Source: UBA10133 sp964528565 (lineage in GTDB: Bacteria; Patescibacteriota; Microgenomatia; UBA1400; MFAQ01). From it: DNA of 13,732 nt. This document shows positions 1-6,860 of the stretch, in pieces (within the stretch, counting starts at the first letter, position 1; each line of letters begins with the position of its first letter). The notes under the pieces were generated by a model. That model made no database searches, had not been told where the DNA came from, and worked only from the letters and a program-made list of their open reading frames with translations. Both the position numbers and the translations under genes were made by a program. The stretch covers positions 1 to 13,732 of the forward strand of contig CAZGSP010000036.1 in assembly GCA_964528565.1 (NCBI GenBank), written 5' to 3'.

Positions 1-1
1 T

Positions 2-157
2 GCCCAGCTCCTCCGCGCTTCCACCCTTACGATCAAGCGCGGGGGTAAACGCGGCAAACTTCCCGCCATCCGCATCAACTCCCGCGGTGACCGCCGCTAC
101 AAAAAAGAGTCCGTTTTGTGGATGTTGGGGATCAACCCCGGCACTCAAAGCTCGTAG
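2..157 (+). CDS. C-terminal fragment of a helix-turn-helix (MerR/excisionase-like) DNA-binding protein
   Basis: An open frame enters from the left edge and runs 51 codons to TAG, followed at once by a second TAG. The fragment contains LTIKRGGKRGKLPAIRIN, then SRGDRRYKKESVLWMLG. This is the pattern of the excisionase/MerR-type winged helix: recognition helix, then G-K-L-P-A, a short wing ending in G-x-R-R-Y, and a closing helix. In this family the residue after IKR is usually Trp (IKRW..RGKLP), whereas here it is Gly (codon GGG). The protein probably binds DNA as a small regulator or as the DNA-binding part of a recombinase accessory protein; which one cannot be told because the N-terminus is outside the window. 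It converges on the sortase gene with only 3 nt between the stops and no terminator between them. Confidence 0.6.
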   Translation, partial: AQLLRASTLTIKRGGKRGKLPAIRINSRGDRRYKKESVLWMLGINPGTQSS

Positions 158-160
158 TAG

Positions 161-1066
161 TTACTTTCCCGCTTCGACGATCCGGAAACCCAAAGCGACA
201 CGGTTGTAAATTGGATAGACTCCATCAATACTTGGCTGATCCAAATACTTCTGAACACACGTGATCAGGATAAATCCGTTCGCGGGATCCAGATCTTCAA
301 ATCCATGGCCGGGATAATTGATCATCATCCACGACTTAAGATTTAAAAGAGCCAAATCGTATTCGGCTACCCTTTCTCGGGTTACGATCGCGCCGGCGAC
401 CAGTTGAAGTTCCAGAATTTCTCCCGGGCAACCTTTCGTCGGATCAAAGAAGGTGAAGGGCTCAATGGAGGTATCGGATTGGCATAAATACGCCGTGGTA
501 CCAATAAGCCGTTGCATCTTAGATTCACCATCAGCCAAATACAAGCCCGTGCCATCCGAGCTATTCCTTAAATACAAATCCAGATTCGATGCAAACAGAT
601 TCCAGTTGGAATTGAGTCGTCCTGAATGTGCACGGATAACCGTCGTGTCTCCCAATAAGGAGTAAATTGTTCCTTCGTGGACGTTGAACGGACTAACGGG
701 TAAATTATCGTCGCCATCTGCATAAGAAATCGCCTTTGCCCAGGTCCCCGGAAGTTCCCCACCCTCCGGCAAACGGATCGACCAAGTTGTCGATCTTCCC
801 GAACCGAGATCAATTACTGCCGACAGGACATATTTTTGTACCAAATCGGGTTCGATCACCGGATTCGGTGGATTGACGGCCACGACTTGAGTTGTGGCCG
901 GTACCGGACTTTCCGTCATCGGTGTTTCGACAACCGGTGTCGTTTCTTCAACCACCGGAACTACGGCCGGGATTCTTGAGGCCCGGTAGTCGGCCAGAGC
1001 GTACATGATAGCCACAACGATAAAGCCAAGACCTACTAATCTCAGAAAAACCCTCGATACTTTCAT
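161..1066 (-). CDS. Membrane-anchored sortase-family transpeptidase
   Basis: This 301-aa protein has a short cytoplasmic start, one membrane helix (about residues 6-25), a Pro/Thr/Val-rich linker (about 33-73) and a C-terminal sortase-like beta-barrel. The three catalytic positions are recognisable: His147 in VIRAHSGR, Cys270 in FILITCVQKY (the LxTC strand), and Arg289 in YNRVALGF. Sortases cleave a C-terminal sorting motif on secreted proteins and join them to the wall or to another protein on the outer face of the membrane. The His-to-Cys segment is longer than in classic sortases, with an insertion around 180-250 that includes Cys195 and Cys213. The ATG has a strong GAGGAGG five bases upstream. 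The gene lies 90 nt downstream of a secreted protein with a sorting-signal-like tail, its probable substrate. The class is not assigned. Confidence 0.82.
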   Translation of the reverse strand: MKVSRVFLRLVGLGFIVVAIMYALADYRASRIPAVVPVVEETTPVVETPMTESPVPATTQVVAVNPPNPVIEPDLVQKYVLSAVIDLGSGRSTTWSIRLPEGGELPGTWAKAISYADGDDNLPVSPFNVHEGTIYSLLGDTTVIRAHSGRLNSNWNLFASNLDLYLRNSSDGTGLYLADGESKMQRLIGTTAYLCQSDTSIEPFTFFDPTKGCPGEILELQLVAGAIVTRERVAEYDLALLNLKSWMMINYPGHGFEDLDPANGFILITCVQKYLDQPSIDGVYPIYNRVALGFRIVEAGK

Positions 1067-1113
1067 CCGGACCTCCTCATAAACTTGTTAACGTTCTTTC
1101 TCCGATATTATAA

Positions 1114-1135
1114 AGCCCCGTATTTCTACGGGGCT
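1114..1135 (-). terminator. Intergenic hairpin between surface protein and sortase genes
   Basis: A perfect 9-bp inverted repeat (AGCCCCGTA / TACGGGGCT) encloses TTTC on the + strand. In the - strand transcript this is a stem with a GAAA tetraloop, a very stable GNRA loop, followed by CTTTATAAT, a weak U-tract. It lies just after the stop of the surface-protein gene and before the sortase ribosome binding site. It could be a leaky terminator, or a 3' stabiliser that lowers sortase expression relative to its substrate. Confidence 0.6.
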
Positions 1136-1156
1136 CCCAAACACGAACAAAAAGAC

Positions 1157-1726
1157 TTAGTTTAAGACCCTTTTCCAAGGGAAGAACAGTAGCCCGAAAC
1201 CGATCAAGGCAAGTCCCAGGATAGGCAAGAATGAGCCGCCACTCGCCCCTGTTGGATGAGAGACAGGTTCGTGTGTCGGACGAGGTCCGTGGGGTGTTCT
1301 GGTCGGAATTACCGGTGTCCCGGTGGGGCCAACCACCGTAGGCGTCGGATTTACCACCGGCGGCGTACTGGTGGGAGGAATCGGCGTTTCGGTAGGCGGC
1401 TCGGGTGTAGCCGTCGGAGGAATGGGAGTCTCCGTGGGTTCAACCGGAGAATCCTTGCAGATATCCGTGCTTCCCTGAGGAGCGATGACATCACCGTTTC
1501 GGGCGGTAAAACCCTCCCAAGTATCATTGGGGTGTCCGCCGTGACCGTTGAACCAATCGGCTGCAGAAGCGATCGAGTTTACCGACACCTCAATCCTGAC
1601 ATATGGGTTCGTGTCACTCGAGGTGGCATGGCAGACAACCACCTTGCCGTCACCGGCCAAGACAGGTGAAATCATCACAAACAAACCACACAAAACCAAG
1701 AACACCGAAAGCACCACGCGTTTCAT
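1157..1726 (-). CDS. Secreted CH-domain surface protein with Pro/Thr stalk and sorting-signal-like C-terminus
   Basis: From ATG 1726 the protein is 189 aa. A signal peptide (1-24, ending SPVLA) is followed by a globular domain (about 26-92) starting KVVVCHATSSDTNPYVRIEV and including GHGGHPND. This resembles a common secreted domain of the form KVxxCHxTGSxxNPYVxIxV with a later H/G/D cluster. Cys32 and Cys90 could form a disulfide. Residues 95-155 are a stalk of repeated P-T-x-T-P units. The end has sorting-signal architecture: PTG (158-160, context SHPTGASGG), hydrophobic segment (166-183) and basic W-K-R tail. The motif is not canonical LPxTG, since only T-G matches. A TTG at 1727-1729 is an alternative start; AGGAGG lies 8 nt before the ATG and 5 nt before the TTG. 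The sortase gene follows directly downstream. Confidence 0.78.
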   Translation of the reverse strand: MKRVVLSVFLVLCGLFVMISPVLAGDGKVVVCHATSSDTNPYVRIEVSVNSIASAADWFNGHGGHPNDTWEGFTARNGDVIAPQGSTDICKDSPVEPTETPIPPTATPEPPTETPIPPTSTPPVVNPTPTVVGPTGTPVIPTRTPHGPRPTHEPVSHPTGASGGSFLPILGLALIGFGLLFFPWKRVLN

Positions 1727-1770
1727 CAAATCGACCTCCTATATGAGTTAGTCAACGTACGACAGGCGAT

Positions 1771-1779
1771 ATTCTATCA
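1771..1779 (-). promoter_or_regulatory. Extended -10 promoter of the surface-protein gene
   Basis: On the - strand the sequence reads TGATAGAAT, a TGn-extended -10 element, about 45 nt upstream of the start, with AGGAGG between. No good -35 hexamer is found at 16-18 bp. It separates the surface protein/sortase pair from the upstream glycosyltransferase, whose stop is at 1800. Confidence 0.5.
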
Positions 1780-1799
1780 CAATACGTTGAAAAACAATG

Positions 1800-2603
1800 T
1801 TACAGGCTTTCCTTAAATATCAGCCACGGGAACACAAAAACCGCCCGGATTATTCTCCCGAACCTTCTCGGTTCGACCATCACCCGCCACAGCCACTTCA
1901 AACCGGATCTCTCCATCCACACCGGAGCTTTCTTGAACTCCCCCAGATATTCGTTGAAGGTCCCGCCGACACCCATGGCCACCCCGACCTTCAACTGCGG
2001 TAGGTGAGTGGCGATCCATTTTTCTTGCTTGACCGGATTGTAGGCGACAAACAAAAGGTCGGGTTTAAAGGCGTTGATCTTTTTGATTACTCTGTTATTT
2101 GTCTCTATATCCGTCCCAACCAGTTTCTCTCCGCTATCCGAAACCACCCGCAGTCCCGGAAACCGTTTTAGAAGCATTTGGGCGGTCCGTGCGCTCACTT
2201 CATCCCATCCACCAAGCAAGAAAACCTTCCATCCTCGCTCGGCCGCCTTTTTCGTCAGCTCTTCAAAAAGCCAAACTCCGGTAACCGTCTCTCCCATCTT
2301 TCCGGACAGGATTTTTTTTCCAACCCTATAACCTTCGACAATTTTTTGGCACACACCCCCCCGGGCTTTATGGGAATAATCAACCGCCGCCAAGACAGAA
2401 ATACCGTCAGGGGTAACCAGATCGGCACTCTTCATTACTTTTGCAAACTCTTTATCCTTGCCGGCTATCACAAAGAACTCACTATAAGCGGTCACCACCA
2501 TTTTTGGCCGGCCCGGCTTATCCAGTAGCCATTGCTCAATTTTCTCCAAAGAATCGGCTCGGCTCAATATGTCTACTTGTATATCCAAAACCCTTGATCT
2601 CAT
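1800..2603 (-). CDS. GT26 family glycosyltransferase (WecG/TagA/CpsF type)
   Basis: The 267-aa length is typical for this family, which transfers an N-acetylmannosamine-type sugar from a UDP-sugar to an undecaprenyl-linked acceptor at the inner membrane face. Family landmarks in order are: VVTAYSEFF (36-44, the TagA Thr region), LVTPDGISV (62-70, Asp66 matching the catalytic Asp of TagA), KVFLLGG (126-132), FVAYNPVKQEKW (185-196), GVAMGVGGTFNEYLGEFKKA (207-226), and a C-terminal basic/amphipathic appendage (about 235-267) like the membrane-docking tail of TagA. The product could be a teichoic-acid-like linkage unit or an exopolysaccharide; the sequence does not say which. There is no Shine-Dalgarno sequence. 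A TGC-TAAAAT -10 element lies exactly 6 nt before the ATG, which suggests leaderless translation. Confidence 0.9.
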   Translation of the reverse strand: MRSRVLDIQVDILSRADSLEKIEQWLLDKPGRPKMVVTAYSEFFVIAGKDKEFAKVMKSADLVTPDGISVLAAVDYSHKARGGVCQKIVEGYRVGKKILSGKMGETVTGVWLFEELTKKAAERGWKVFLLGGWDEVSARTAQMLLKRFPGLRVVSDSGEKLVGTDIETNNRVIKKINAFKPDLLFVAYNPVKQEKWIATHLPQLKVGVAMGVGGTFNEYLGEFKKAPVWMERSGLKWLWRVMVEPRRFGRIIRAVFVFPWLIFKESL

Positions 2604-2609
2604 GATATT

Positions 2610-2618
2610 ATTTTAGCA
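2610..2618 (-). promoter_or_regulatory. Extended -10 promoter placing the start of transcription at the GT26 ATG
   Basis: On the - strand the sequence reads TGCTAAAAT, and the hexamer ends 6 nt before the ATG. With normal spacing the transcript would begin at or next to the start codon. No purine-rich ribosome binding site is present. Confidence 0.5.
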
Positions 2619-4111
2619 GTAGAACTTCCCAACCCACCAGCCGTCTACCAAATTCCAAATTTACGCACGAGATTATCACTTCCCATGGATACCTGCTAAA
2701 CGGGGTATTTTTCACTTTCCTGCGACACATCCGACAATTTTACCGCTTTACCATACCCGGAAACCTCCCATATTAGTACTTTTGGTCGACAATAAAACGT
2801 CTGAACCTCCAAAAAATGGATTTTTTAATAAAAATAGACTGTTTTATAGGCTTTCCCAATAGGTCTTATATATAATAATGGGATTTTTCAAATAAAATAA
2901 CCTATTATGTCATCTCCAATCAAACAAATGGCACAACTATTTCAGTCTTTTTGTATAACTTATCTACTCGAATATTATGGTCAATATTCAAAATATGGCA
3001 ATAAACTAAATATCTATTTTACAATCTTGTATTAAAATCTACAGTACCTCCCTAATATAGTCTTCAAACAACTCCGAACAATCAAAAATACATAAAAATT
3101 AATCTTATATATTATATTTGCTTGATATAGTATGTACGAAGGCAAAATACCCTACCGTAATATTTCTTTCATTAACCGGTAAATCGAAAAACAATATCAA
3201 AATACATCATCAAGAATTTGCCATTTGGCGCATGTCGGGCCCAAATCCGGCCAAAAATCCCTCAACGGCCAGACACAAAATATCACCCGAATCCCCTTTC
3301 CTTCACAACATTCAATAGCCGTAAATGTTGAAAATATAGTACCAAAACAGAAACAATAAGTGTCCTTAAAAGCCAAAAGATCTTACAGGCACAACATAGA
3401 TCATAATGAAAGGGCCAAGGATAATAATAATATAATATATGTTTCACATCGTTATGTAATATATATTACTATTGGAGAGGTTTTTGTGCCTATATAATGT
3501 AATATTTGAAAGGGAATTAAAGACAATATTTGACATAAATCAGTCAAAAATCACCATAAACTCTCATGTCCATACCCATACCGTAAGTGACAAAGCATCT
3601 CGACATAGGGCTTCAAGGCTTAAAAAAATGCATACCCACCCCCGGGCATCCAAATCCAATGCGCTCCGGACACAATACATACCTTACCCCCATGAGGTAT
3701 AAAAAGAAAAATAATAAAAATAGTTCACATACCAATAGGGGTATAACACGAAGTGTGATTATTCCGTCGGTAGTTAAGGTATCTAAATCGCTCCTCTATA
3801 TATTTTATAGTGTAGAGTGACCCGGTCGCCCGAAAATATATACTTGTCACCGGACGTAAACTTTTCCGACACAATCACTTAGAGTTTCAAAAAATGAGAA
3901 AATATCCAAAAACTTGAGAAGATCACCGGTTTTTATTTCCTCACTTTATTAGGTAAATATAACAAATATTATTCTCACAATACCTTTTATTAATATAAAC
4001 CTATATCAATATTCGGAAATATTCGTAAATAAGTATAAACCGTTAATTATCACTTTCTACTACAGTGTGCTAGGATACTCACTTAATCTTGATGCAGAGG
4101 AAATTTATATA
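2619..4111. other. About 1.5 kb AT-rich region without a convincing gene
   Basis: This stretch between the end of mreB and the promoter of the GT26 gene is clearly richer in A/T than the flanking genes. Stops are frequent in all frames, and the longest open frames (about 60-80 codons, + strand) lack good starts, ribosome binding sites and protein-like composition. Two richer islands stand out, about 3215-3300 and 3585-3690. A possible + strand promoter (TTGGAG 3472-3477, 15-bp spacer, TATAAT 3493-3498) is weak. No tRNA, tmRNA, RNase P RNA, SRP RNA or DnaA-box cluster was recognised by eye. It could be a decayed insertion, a hidden ncRNA locus or a long untranslated region. Confidence 0.6.
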
Positions 4112-5119
4112 CTATCTCTTTATACTTCTGGAATATATATCCAGATTCTCAATCGCTATCCCAATACCTTTTATTACACACCTTTTTGGATCCTCTGCCA
4201 CAAAGGCCGGAACACCGGTTTCTTGAGTGATCAGTCGGTCCAAACCCTTCAATAAAGCGGTCCCTCCCGTCATCACGATTCCTTTGTCGATTATGTCCGA
4301 CGATAACTCCGGAGGCACTTCCTCCATAACGGTCTTTAACATCTGGATTATCTTCCCCAGCGGTTCTCTCATGGCTTCGAATACTTCGTTGGACGAGAGA
4401 TGAACCTGTTTGGGTAGTCCGGTAATACTATCGCGGCCGGTAACTTCCATCGTCTCCTCTTTCCCCGATGCTGTCGCCGAACCGATTTTAATTTTTATCG
4501 TCTCTGCCGTAGTTTCTCCGATTACCAAATTGTGTTTCCTTCTGACATACTTCGATATCGACTCGTCAACTTTATTTCCGGCTACTCTGACGCTTTTGAA
4601 TGTTACCACCCCTCCTAGCGATATTACAGCGGCTTCCGAAGCTCCACCACCCATATCCAATACCATATTTCCCGAAGGTTCGGAGATCGGCACCCCGGCA
4701 CCGATTGCCGCCGCCAAAGGCTCTTCAATAAGATATGCGTTTCTTGCCCCCGCTTCCATGGCGGCGCCCAAGACCGCCCGCCGCTCCACTTGAGTGACTC
4801 CGGCGGGAACACAGATCATTACTTCTGGTTTCATCAAACCGTAAGCCCCTACTTTACGCAAGAAAAACTTTAGCATCGCTTCGGTTACGGCATAGTCTGC
4901 GATTACCCCGTCACGCATTGGTTTGCTGGCCTTGATATTCCCCGGTGTTCTGCCGAGCATTTTTTGGGCTTCGTGTCCGACAGCCAGTACTTTCCCGTCA
5001 TTTATCGAAACGGCCACAACCGTCGGCTCTTCCAAAACCACGCCTTCACCCACGACATAAACGAGACTGTTAGCCGTTCCCAAATCGATCGCGATTTTTT
5101 TATAAAATGAAAATCCCAC
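4112..5119 (-). CDS. mreB: Rod shape-determining actin homologue MreB
   Basis: This 335-aa protein has normal MreB length. It forms membrane-associated filaments that direct peptidoglycan synthesis along the cell side wall. ATPase motifs of the actin/Hsp70 fold are present: phosphate-1 IAIDLGTANSLVY (9-21), connecting/catalytic region LIEEPLAAAIG (130-140), phosphate-2 MVLDMGGGASEAAVISLGG (152-170), and adenosine motif GIVMTGGTALLKGLDRLI (280-297). The phosphate-2 loop has Ala160 where most MreB and Hsp70 proteins have Thr. The start is GTG; a weak AGGG lies 4 nt before it, and a TGA-TAGAAT -10 element lies 10 nt upstream, so the leader is very short. No mreC or mreD follows; downstream is the AT-rich gap. 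The PEGA-domain gene diverges from it. Confidence 0.96.
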   Translation of the reverse strand: MGFSFYKKIAIDLGTANSLVYVVGEGVVLEEPTVVAVSINDGKVLAVGHEAQKMLGRTPGNIKASKPMRDGVIADYAVTEAMLKFFLRKVGAYGLMKPEVMICVPAGVTQVERRAVLGAAMEAGARNAYLIEEPLAAAIGAGVPISEPSGNMVLDMGGGASEAAVISLGGVVTFKSVRVAGNKVDESISKYVRRKHNLVIGETTAETIKIKIGSATASGKEETMEVTGRDSITGLPKQVHLSSNEVFEAMREPLGKIIQMLKTVMEEVPPELSSDIIDKGIVMTGGTALLKGLDRLITQETGVPAFVAEDPKRCVIKGIGIAIENLDIYSRSIKR

Positions 5120-5129
5120 TATGCCCTAG

Positions 5130-5158
5130 ATTCTATCAGTAAACTCACCCAAACATAA
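5130..5158 (-). promoter_or_regulatory. Promoter of mreB
   Basis: On the - strand: TTATGT (5153-5158), a 17-bp spacer ending in TGA, then TAGAAT (5130-5135). The -10 hexamer is 10 nt from the GTG start. It lies back to back with the divergent promoter of the PEGA gene. Confidence 0.5.
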
Positions 5159-5167
5159 GAAGAGACT

Positions 5168-5176
5168 TGGTATAAT
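5168..5176 (+). promoter_or_regulatory. Extended -10 promoter of the PEGA-domain gene
   Basis: TGG followed by a perfect TATAAT (5171-5176) ends exactly 6 nt before the GTG start at 5183. The position 17 bp upstream (CCCAAA) is not a -35 element, so the extended -10 probably carries recognition. There is no Shine-Dalgarno sequence. Confidence 0.55.
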
Positions 5177-5182
5177 GTATCT

Positions 5183-6526
5183 GTGCATAGAACTGTTTCC
5201 GGAAATCCAAAGAGCCGACGTCTGCTGATAAACCTTCTCATTATCCTCTTCCTCATCGCAGGCACGTTTGTGGCTATTCAATTTGCCAAAGGCTACCGCC
5301 CGGACCTCCAAAACCGCTCACTAAGCGGGACCGGTCTCCTCAGCGTCACCTCTTACCCCAAGTCGGCCAGAGTGATCATCAACGACAAGCTCACCACGGT
5401 CACCGACGACAAGCTTTATCTCCTGCCCGGAACTTATACCGTCAAGATCGAAAAAGACGGTTTCCACCCCTGGACCAAAACCCTCCCGATCAAAAATGAG
5501 CTCGTGACGGCCAGTGACGCCCGCCTCTTTCCTATCATCACCGCCACCTCTCCCCTGACTTTTTATCAGGTGAGAAACGTAGCTCTAAACACCGACGGCA
5601 CCAAAGTTGCCTACGTCCTCAAGGGCTCTCCGCAAGATATTGCCAACGGTCTCTATATTCACTCACTCTCCGGTAATCTGCTCGGTTCCTCCAATGTTCA
5701 GATCGCCGAAAACACCCCCAAGGATTACTCCCAAGCCTTACTTATCTGGTCGCCGGATAGCTCTCAAATTCTCGCCATTTTCATCGACAAGATTCCTGCA
5801 TCCAAAAACTCCAAACAAACCGAGAAAATTTCCTCCGCGTATTTACTTTCCACCAAAGGTATGAATGCGAGGACCATGTCCGATGTTACCCTTCGTCTCC
5901 CCCTGATCATTAGTGAGTGGCAGGACCAATTTGCCAAGCTCAATCTACCTACTCTGAATCTTTTCCCCAAGTACATGATCGATATTCTGACCAAGAACTC
6001 GGTCAACGTTTATTTTTCGCCGGATAAAGAAAAGGTCTTCTACACCGCACTATTAGACGCTTCACTTCCCGAAAACGAGATCGGCCAAGCGCTTCCGAAT
6101 ATCAACTCCACTCCGGAAACCAGAAATCTTGTCAAAAATCAAACTTATCTTTTTGATCTCAAAGAAGGTACCAACTATCATCTTGCTTTTGCCACAAGTT
6201 CGGCCAACCTGACCAAGAACCTCATCGTGGCCGTTTCCGCCACCCCTTCGGCCAGTCTCGCTTCCATCCGCCAGTTAAAGGCCCAGACCGAAAGCCGGCT
6301 AACCACGAACCTTACCTGGTACTCCAATAGCCGCCAGCTGATTGTCACGAACACGGACGGAGTTAACCTCGTCGACTACGATGGCATCAACCTTGTCAAT
6401 GTCACTTATGTTCTTCCCCTGGATGGTTTTGTGGCCACCTCCCCCGACGGCGGCAAGCTCGTCCTTCTGACAAACATCAATCAAAAGCCGGATACGTACA
6501 ACCTCATCACTTTTGATCTGAAGTAG
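5183..6526 (+). CDS. Membrane-anchored PEGA-domain protein with beta-propeller-like C-terminal region
   Basis: The protein is 447 aa from a GTG start. A short basic N-terminus (SRR, 11-13) precedes one membrane helix (about 14-33). A PEGA-like domain follows at about 50-115: GLLSVTSYPKSARVIIND, then LYLLPGTYTVKIEKDGFHPW, the typical surface-layer beta-sandwich with its PGTY turn. The rest (about 120-447) contains spaced WSPDS, FSPDK and SPDGGK motifs, as in WD40/TolB-like propeller blades. The C-terminal part would lie outside the membrane. PEGA domains are usually linked to surface-layer or envelope polysaccharide proteins; the exact role is unknown. No in-frame start other than GTG 5183 retains the whole membrane helix. 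It diverges from mreB, which may mean shared control. Confidence 0.85.
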   Translation: MHRTVSGNPKSRRLLINLLIILFLIAGTFVAIQFAKGYRPDLQNRSLSGTGLLSVTSYPKSARVIINDKLTTVTDDKLYLLPGTYTVKIEKDGFHPWTKTLPIKNELVTASDARLFPIITATSPLTFYQVRNVALNTDGTKVAYVLKGSPQDIANGLYIHSLSGNLLGSSNVQIAENTPKDYSQALLIWSPDSSQILAIFIDKIPASKNSKQTEKISSAYLLSTKGMNARTMSDVTLRLPLIISEWQDQFAKLNLPTLNLFPKYMIDILTKNSVNVYFSPDKEKVFYTALLDASLPENEIGQALPNINSTPETRNLVKNQTYLFDLKEGTNYHLAFATSSANLTKNLIVAVSATPSASLASIRQLKAQTESRLTTNLTWYSNSRQLIVTNTDGVNLVDYDGINLVNVTYVLPLDGFVATSPDGGKLVLLTNINQKPDTYNLITFDLK

Positions 6527-6542
6527 CTTGTGCTAATATAAT
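6513..6542 (+). promoter_or_regulatory. Promoter of the small zinc-ribbon gene
   Basis: TTGATC (6513-6518), an 18-bp spacer and TATAAT (6537-6542) overlap the end of the PEGA gene. A leader with AGGAGG (four bases before ATG 6576) follows. The unit can be transcribed separately from the PEGA gene. Confidence 0.5.
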
Positions 6543-6575
6543 CCCGTTCTTTCAAACCCACCAACAGGAGGTCCC

Positions 6576-6818
6576 ATGTCAGATAAGCTGAAGGCGGCAA
6601 TAATCCGATTACGAAAAGTATTACAAAAAAACCAACCGGTTAAAACAGCCACCAGAAGAATCTACATCATTGACACCGGCGATTTTGGTACTTACTCATG
6701 TAGCAACTGCCATAAAACTATCCCTGACGCAAATGGGTGGGACAGCCATTGCCCATTATGCGGAGCCATCTTTACCAATACCGAAAAGGACTATAACTGG
6801 GGAGGTTCCGATTTCTAA
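6576..6818 (+). CDS. Small zinc-ribbon protein, function unknown
   Basis: This 80-aa protein has two knuckles, CSNC and CPLC, 15 residues apart in the C-terminal half. They would bind one zinc ion as a rubredoxin-like or zinc-ribbon fold. The N-terminus (1-30) is basic and probably helical. The end is acidic/aromatic (KDYNWGGSDF). There is no signal peptide, so it should be cytoplasmic. AGGAGG stands four bases before the ATG, and a hairpin terminator follows the stop, so it is a single-gene unit. Zinc ribbons of this size bind nucleic acid or proteins; no family was recognised. Confidence 0.75.
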   Translation: MSDKLKAAIIRLRKVLQKNQPVKTATRRIYIIDTGDFGTYSCSNCHKTIPDANGWDSHCPLCGAIFTNTEKDYNWGGSDF

Positions 6819-6830
6819 TTCAACGAGTTC

Positions 6831-6856
6831 TACCCCGCCGTCTGCGGGGTATTTTT
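6831..6856 (+). terminator. Rho-independent terminator of the zinc-ribbon gene
   Basis: An 8-bp stem (TACCCCGC / GCGGGGTA, 6831-6838 with 6844-6851) with a 5-nt loop is followed by TTTTT. The stem is also formed on the opposite strand, just past the stop of the convergent gene, but that side lacks a U-tract. Confidence 0.85.
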
Positions 6857-6860
6857 ATAT

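Noticed and set aside
1300..1450. Tandem repeat array or CRISPR-like structure in the Pro/Thr stalk
   Set aside because: The repetition comes from P-T-x-T-P codons of variable spacing within a coding sequence; there are no constant repeats with unique spacers.
1256..1669. 137-codon + strand Arg/Gly-rich open frame
   Set aside because: It is the antisense shadow of the Pro/Thr-rich stalk gene; the R/G richness follows from the repeats on the other strand.
3420..3710. A longer - strand frame in the gap if TGA were read as an amino acid
   Set aside because: It needs three TGA readthroughs and becomes low-complexity Ile/Tyr/Asn-rich; every other gene here is intact without TGA as sense.
3118..3820. 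Short + strand open frames (3118-3318, 3472-3702, 3587-3820) in the AT-rich gap as genes
   Set aside because: They lack ribosome binding sites, have unlikely amino-acid composition and no recognisable motif, and open frames occur on the other strand too.
2619..4111. AT-rich gap as the replication origin
   Set aside because: No cluster of DnaA boxes (TTATNCACA) was seen and no dnaA, dnaN or other origin-linked genes are nearby.
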